From contig NZ_JAGIOI010000001.1 of NCBI RefSeq assembly GCF_017876675.1, forward strand, positions 1,364,001-1,428,000: a stretch of DNA of 64,000 nt, in the 5' to 3' direction. The translations under genes were made by a program, and so were the position numbers. The notes below the pieces were generated by a model. It was not told where the DNA came from. It saw only the letters and a program-made list of their open reading frames with translations, and made no database searches. The stretch comes from Arthrobacter stackebrandtii. Lineage in GTDB: Bacteria; Actinomycetota; Actinomycetes; Actinomycetales; Micrococcaceae. Shown in pieces: positions 60,604 through 64,000 of this stretch (the stretch's first letter is position 1; the number at the start of each line of letters is the position of its first letter).

Positions 60604-61815
60604 CTAGTCAAACCACGGGTCCAGCCCGTACAGCGGGAAAACCACCTTGCGGGTGGCCATGACGGTGCGGTCCAGCGCGTCCGACGGGTTGTACCCCACC
60701 TCCCAGGAGCGCCACCAGGTGTCGGCGTCCTCGCCCATGAGCAGAGGCGCCACCATCCCGTACTTCTCAGCCACATACGTCCGCCACGTTTCCGGCACGG
60801 CGGTGCGCAGCGGCACGGGCCGCCCCGCCACAATCGCCATGAGGTGGCTCCATACCCGCGGCACCACGGAGACAATGTTGTATCCGCCGCCGCCCGTGGC
60901 AATCCACCGCCCGCCACACACCTTGTCGGCCAGCGCCGCAATACTCAGCGCAGCCTCCCGCTGCCCATCCACCGAGGTGTTCAGGTGCGTCAGCTCGTCA
61001 TCCCGGTGCGAGTCGCAGCCGTGCTGGCTGACAATGACATCCGGCCCAAACGCCTCCACCAGCTGGGGCACGACGGCGTGGAAGGCCCTGAGCCAACCGG
61101 CATCCGAGGTGCCGGCCGGCAGGGCAACGTTGACGGCGGAACCGGCCGCTCCCGGCCCGCCGATGTCGTTGGCGAACCCGGTGCCCGGGAACAGTGAGAT
61201 GCCTGTTTCATGCAGCGAGATGGTCAGCACTCGGGGGTCGTTCCAAAAGATTTTCTCCGTGCCGTCGCCATGATGTGCGTCTATGTCGATATATGCAACC
61301 TTTGACACGCCCGAGTCCAGCAGCTTTTGGATGGCCAGGGCTGTGTCATTGTATATGCAAAAGCCGCTGGCCTTGTCGGCAAAGGCATGGTGCATTCCCC
61401 CGCCAAAATTCACCGCCCGCGGCGTGGCGCCGCTGATCAGTGACTCCGCCGCCCGCAGCGAACCGCCGGCCAGCCGGGCGCCGGCCTCATGCATCCCGGC
61501 GAAGACGGGGTCGTCCTCCGTGCCCAGGCCGCGAGCCGGATCGCTGAGTGAGGGGTCCTCCCCCACGCGCCGCACGGCTGCCACGTAGTCGCGCGTATGC
61601 ACCGAGGCCAGTTCGTCGTCGGACGCCACATAGGCTTCCAGCACACTCACCTGGGGCAGGGCAAGGATTCCCAGCTCGCGGGCCAGGCCTGCCGTGAGGT
61701 CCAGGCGCTTGGGCGACATGGGGTGGTTGGGGCCAAAATTGTACGCGGACATGGCCGCATCGCAGACTATGCTTGTCGGGACGGCCGCTGGCCCTGAGCT
61801 GGCAATTGATGACAT
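60604..61815 (-). CDS. acuC: AcuC-like histone-deacetylase-family protein
   Basis: A 403-residue zinc hydrolase of the arginase/deacetylase fold. The catalytic pair is MHH (His142, His143), zinc ligands lie in YIDIDAHHGDG (Asp179, His181) and a later aspartate near SQHGCDSHRDDE, and GGGGYN gives the transition-state tyrosine. Bacillus AcuC removes acetyl from lysines of acetyl-CoA synthetase; the same role is likely here. The ATG at 61815 lies just before the divergent TrkH start region. No neighbouring acetyltransferase is seen. Confidence 0.92.
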   Translation of the reverse strand: MSSIASSGPAAVPTSIVCDAAMSAYNFGPNHPMSPKRLDLTAGLARELGILALPQVSVLEAYVASDDELASVHTRDYVAAVRRVGEDPSLSDPARGLGTEDDPVFAGMHEAGARLAGGSLRAAESLISGATPRAVNFGGGMHHAFADKASGFCIYNDTALAIQKLLDSGVSKVAYIDIDAHHGDGTEKIFWNDPRVLTISLHETGISLFPGTGFANDIGGPGAAGSAVNVALPAGTSDAGWLRAFHAVVPQLVEAFGPDVIVSQHGCDSHRDDELTHLNTSVDGQREAALSIAALADKVCGGRWIATGGGGYNIVSVVPRVWSHLMAIVAGRPVPLRTAVPETWRTYVAEKYGMVAPLLMGEDADTWWRSWEVGYNPSDALDRTVMATRKVVFPLYGLDPWFD

Positions 61816-61898
61816 CCATCACAGGCTATCGAAGTCCGGCCACAATTGCCGTATTCGCGGCACTTCAGACAGTTCAAGGCAGAAGGGGCAGCACCGCG

Positions 61899-63305
61899 TT
61901 GAGCGCCAATTCGACACTTCCGCAACGGCTGCCACAGTGGCCCCTGCGCGTTGTGGTGGCCATCCGCGATTTCGTGGACAAGGTGGCCAACAGTTCCCCG
62001 GCCCGCCTGGCGCTCATTGTTTTTGCCCTCGTGATCCTGGCGTTCACCCTGACGCTGTGCCTGCCCGCGGCGGCCCGCGACGGCCAGCCCACTGCGTTCC
62101 ACGACGCCCTGTTCACGGCGGTATCGGCCGTCTGCGTGACCGGCCTGACCACAGTCTCAACGGCGTTGCACTGGTCCTTCTTTGGCCAGCTGGTGATCCT
62201 GATCGGCATCTTTGTGGGCGGCCTGGGCATCCTGACGCTGGCCTCGCTCATGTCCCTCATGGTCAGCAAGCGCCTGGGCGTGCGCGGCAAGCTCATCGCC
62301 CAGGAGGCAATGAACGCCGGGCGCCTGGGCGAGGTCGGCACCCTGCTGCGCATCGTCATCAGCACCTCCGTGGCCATTGAGGTCATCCTTGCCCTGGCAC
62401 TGGCGCCCCGATTCCTGATCCTGGGCGAATCCATCCCCCAGGCCATCTGGCACGCCACGTTTTACTCGATCTCCTCCTTTAACAACGCCGGATTCACTCC
62501 CCATTCCGACGGCGTGGTCCCCTACGAGGCCGACCTCTGGATCCTCACGCCGTTGATGATCGGCGGCTTCATCGGCAGCCTGGGCTTCCCTGTGTTGATG
62601 GTGCTGCTGGCCACGGGCTTCCGCTTCAAGAAGTGGACGCTGCACGCAAAGTTGACCATCCAGGTCTCACTCATGCTGCTGGCGGCCGGAACCATCCTGT
62701 GGGGTGCCATGGAGTGGACCAACCCGGACACCATCGGCGGCATGAGCGTGGGGGACAAGATCGTCCACTCGCTGTTTGCCTCCGTCATGACCCGGTCCCT
62801 GGGCTTCAACCTGGTGGACATGAACGCCATGAACTCCTCCACCATGCTGCTCACCGACGCCCTCATGTTCGTGGGCGGCGGCTCGGCCTCCACGGCCGGC
62901 GGCATCAAGGTCACCACCCTGGCCGTGATGTTCCTGGCCATCGTGGCCGAGGCCCGCGGCGACAACGACGTGAAAATCTATGGCCGCACCATCCCCCAGG
63001 GCACCATGCGCGTGGCCATCTCCGTCATCATGATGGGGGCAACGTTCGTCATGATCGCCTGTGGCCTGCTCCTGGCCATTTCGGGCGCAAGCCTGGACCG
63101 GGTACTGTTCGAAACCATCTCCGCCTTTGCCACCGTGGGGCTGAGCACGGGGCTCTCAAGCGAGCTGCCGCCGTCGGGCGTCTATGTCTTAAGTGCCATG
63201 ATGTTCTTTGGCCGTGTCGGCTCCATCACCCTTGCGGCAGCCCTGGCCCTGCGCCAGCGCCGCCAGCTGTTCCACTATCCGGAAGAGAGGCCCATCATTG
63301 GCTGA
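61899..63305 (+). CDS. TrkH/KtrB family potassium uptake membrane subunit
   Basis: A 468-residue ion-translocating subunit with about eight or more membrane helices. Selectivity-filter repeats are readable: VSAVCVTGLTT, SISSFNNAGFTPH, SVMTRSLGFNLV and ISAFATVGLSTGL, each with its conserved glycine. The start is uncertain: a TTG at 61899 with GAAGGGG about 10 bases upstream avoids overlap with the divergent acuC, while an ATG at 61809 would overlap it. The regulatory TrkA gene begins inside its last codons, so the two are coupled and act together. Confidence 0.87.
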   Translation: MSANSTLPQRLPQWPLRVVVAIRDFVDKVANSSPARLALIVFALVILAFTLTLCLPAAARDGQPTAFHDALFTAVSAVCVTGLTTVSTALHWSFFGQLVILIGIFVGGLGILTLASLMSLMVSKRLGVRGKLIAQEAMNAGRLGEVGTLLRIVISTSVAIEVILALALAPRFLILGESIPQAIWHATFYSISSFNNAGFTPHSDGVVPYEADLWILTPLMIGGFIGSLGFPVLMVLLATGFRFKKWTLHAKLTIQVSLMLLAAGTILWGAMEWTNPDTIGGMSVGDKIVHSLFASVMTRSLGFNLVDMNAMNSSTMLLTDALMFVGGGSASTAGGIKVTTLAVMFLAIVAEARGDNDVKIYGRTIPQGTMRVAISVIMMGATFVMIACGLLLAISGASLDRVLFETISAFATVGLSTGLSSELPPSGVYVLSAMMFFGRVGSITLAAALALRQRRQLFHYPEERPIIG

Positions 63306-63984
63306 CAAAGTAGATTCCAGCAACCGCCCGCCGCACAACGCGCCCGTGCTGGTCATCGGCCTGGGCCGTTTCGGTGCCGCCACCGCGCACCAGTTGGTCA
63401 AGCAGGGCCGCGAGGTGCTCGCCATTGAGCGCGACCCCGCCCTGGTCCAGAAATGGGCAGGCGTGCTCACCCACGTGGTGGAGGCCGATGCCACCAACAT
63501 CGACGCGCTGCGCCAGCTCGGGGCACAGGACTTCAGCTCCGCCGTCGTGGGGGTGGGCACGTCCATCGAATCCAGCGTGCTCATCACAGTGAACCTGGTG
63601 GATTTGGGCATCGCGCACCTGTGGGTCAAGGCCATCACGCAGTCGCACGGCAAGATCCTGACCCGCATCGGCGCCAACCACGTCATCTACCCCGAAGCTG
63701 ACGCCGGCGTCCGGGCCGCGCACCTGGTGGGCGGGCGCATGCTGGACTTCATCGAGTTCGACGACGACTTCGCGATCGTGAAAATGTACCCGCCCAAGGA
63801 GACGCAGGGCTTCACGCTCGAGGAATCCAAGGTGCGCTCCAAGTACGGTGTCACGGTGGTGGGCGTGAAGTCGCCGGGCGAGGACTTCACCTACGCCCAG
63901 CCGCACACGCGCGTCTCCAGCCGCGACATGCTCATCGTCTCCGGCTACGTCGACCTGCTGGAGCGTTTCGCCTCGCGGCCCTGA
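63298..63984 (+). CDS. TrkA/KtrA family potassium uptake regulatory subunit
   Basis: A 228-residue cytoplasmic RCK protein. The nucleotide-binding motif is VLVIGLGRFGAATA (about 18-30), with an acidic residue at the end of the second strand (AIERDP); residues 145-225 form the C-terminal RCK domain. It gates the TrkH-type channel by binding nucleotide. The start is a TTG with AGAGAGG 7 bases upstream, overlapping the trkH-type stop by 8 bases. The window ends 16 bases after its stop. Confidence 0.9.
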   Translation: MADKVDSSNRPPHNAPVLVIGLGRFGAATAHQLVKQGREVLAIERDPALVQKWAGVLTHVVEADATNIDALRQLGAQDFSSAVVGVGTSIESSVLITVNLVDLGIAHLWVKAITQSHGKILTRIGANHVIYPEADAGVRAAHLVGGRMLDFIEFDDDFAIVKMYPPKETQGFTLEESKVRSKYGVTVVGVKSPGEDFTYAQPHTRVSSRDMLIVSGYVDLLERFASRP

Positions 63985-64000
63985 CCTCACGTTTTTCGGC

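Noticed and set aside
61809-61899. ATG start of the TrkH-type gene at 61809
   Set aside because: It would overlap the first codons of the divergent acuC and adds 30 residues without membrane character; the TTG at 61899 is preferred, with moderate certainty.

Overview
The window is high-GC DNA with actinobacterial features: a Rex repressor, a BldC-type excisionase-like regulator next to a 32-residue lysine/arginine-rich small ribosomal protein, an AcuC-like deacetylase, frequent GTG/TTG starts, and 4-bp ATGA overlaps inside operons. Together these suggest a soil Arthrobacter-type member of the Micrococcaceae. The genus is inferred from gene content and style, not from a search.

Layout. (1) 1-7.6 kb is a core-like segment: a truncated thioredoxin-family lipoprotein, a histidine phosphatase, a YceI protein, two proline-rich membrane proteins, Rex, a glutaredoxin-like protein, a HAD-IB phosphatase, the bldC-like gene with the small ribosomal protein, and DAHP synthase preceded by an aromatic leader peptide (MTNRWYAYFSLALEGPASN). 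(2) 7.6-29 kb is a uronate/aldarate island. It holds one MalF/MalG permease pair with three paralogous sugar-binding lipoproteins, three esterase-type alpha/beta hydrolases, two enolase-superfamily sugar-acid dehydratases, a Gfo/Idh-DUF6807 fusion and an M24-like protein. The leftward operon (Gfo/Idh, uronate dehydrogenase, enolase-superfamily enzyme, KdgD, alpha-ketoglutaric semialdehyde dehydrogenase) can carry a hexuronate to 2-oxoglutarate. A LacI regulator and GAAAGCGTTTTC-type operators go with it. (3) 29.2-30.5 kb is a DadA-like oxidase.

(4) 30.6-58 kb is a rhamnogalacturonan-I utilisation island. It encodes a 1834-residue secreted protein joining an SGNH acetylesterase and a PL11 lyase, a second PL11 lyase, beta-galactosidases of GH35 and GH42, a GH51 arabinofuranosidase with two GH43-like enzymes, a complete L-rhamnose operon (mutarotase, isomerase, aldolase-dehydrogenase fusion, kinase), a second ABC importer with a DUF624 protein, and a second LacI regulator with TGnnACGATnCA operators. 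(5) 58-64 kb returns to core-like genes: NADP glutamate dehydrogenase, an ArsR-type regulator with a long Ala/Pro tail, AcuC, and a TrkH/TrkA potassium uptake pair.

How it works (inference). Secreted lyase/esterase proteins cut and deacetylate the pectin backbone. ABC importers take up the oligomers; no ATP-binding subunit is encoded here, so a shared MsiK-type ATPase elsewhere is likely. Cytoplasmic glycosidases then strip galactose and arabinose, rhamnose enters the rha operon, and uronates enter the oxidative route. Transcription-unit ends are often marked by unusually long, nearly perfect inverted repeats. No tRNA, rRNA, CRISPR array, insertion sequence or phage gene was seen.
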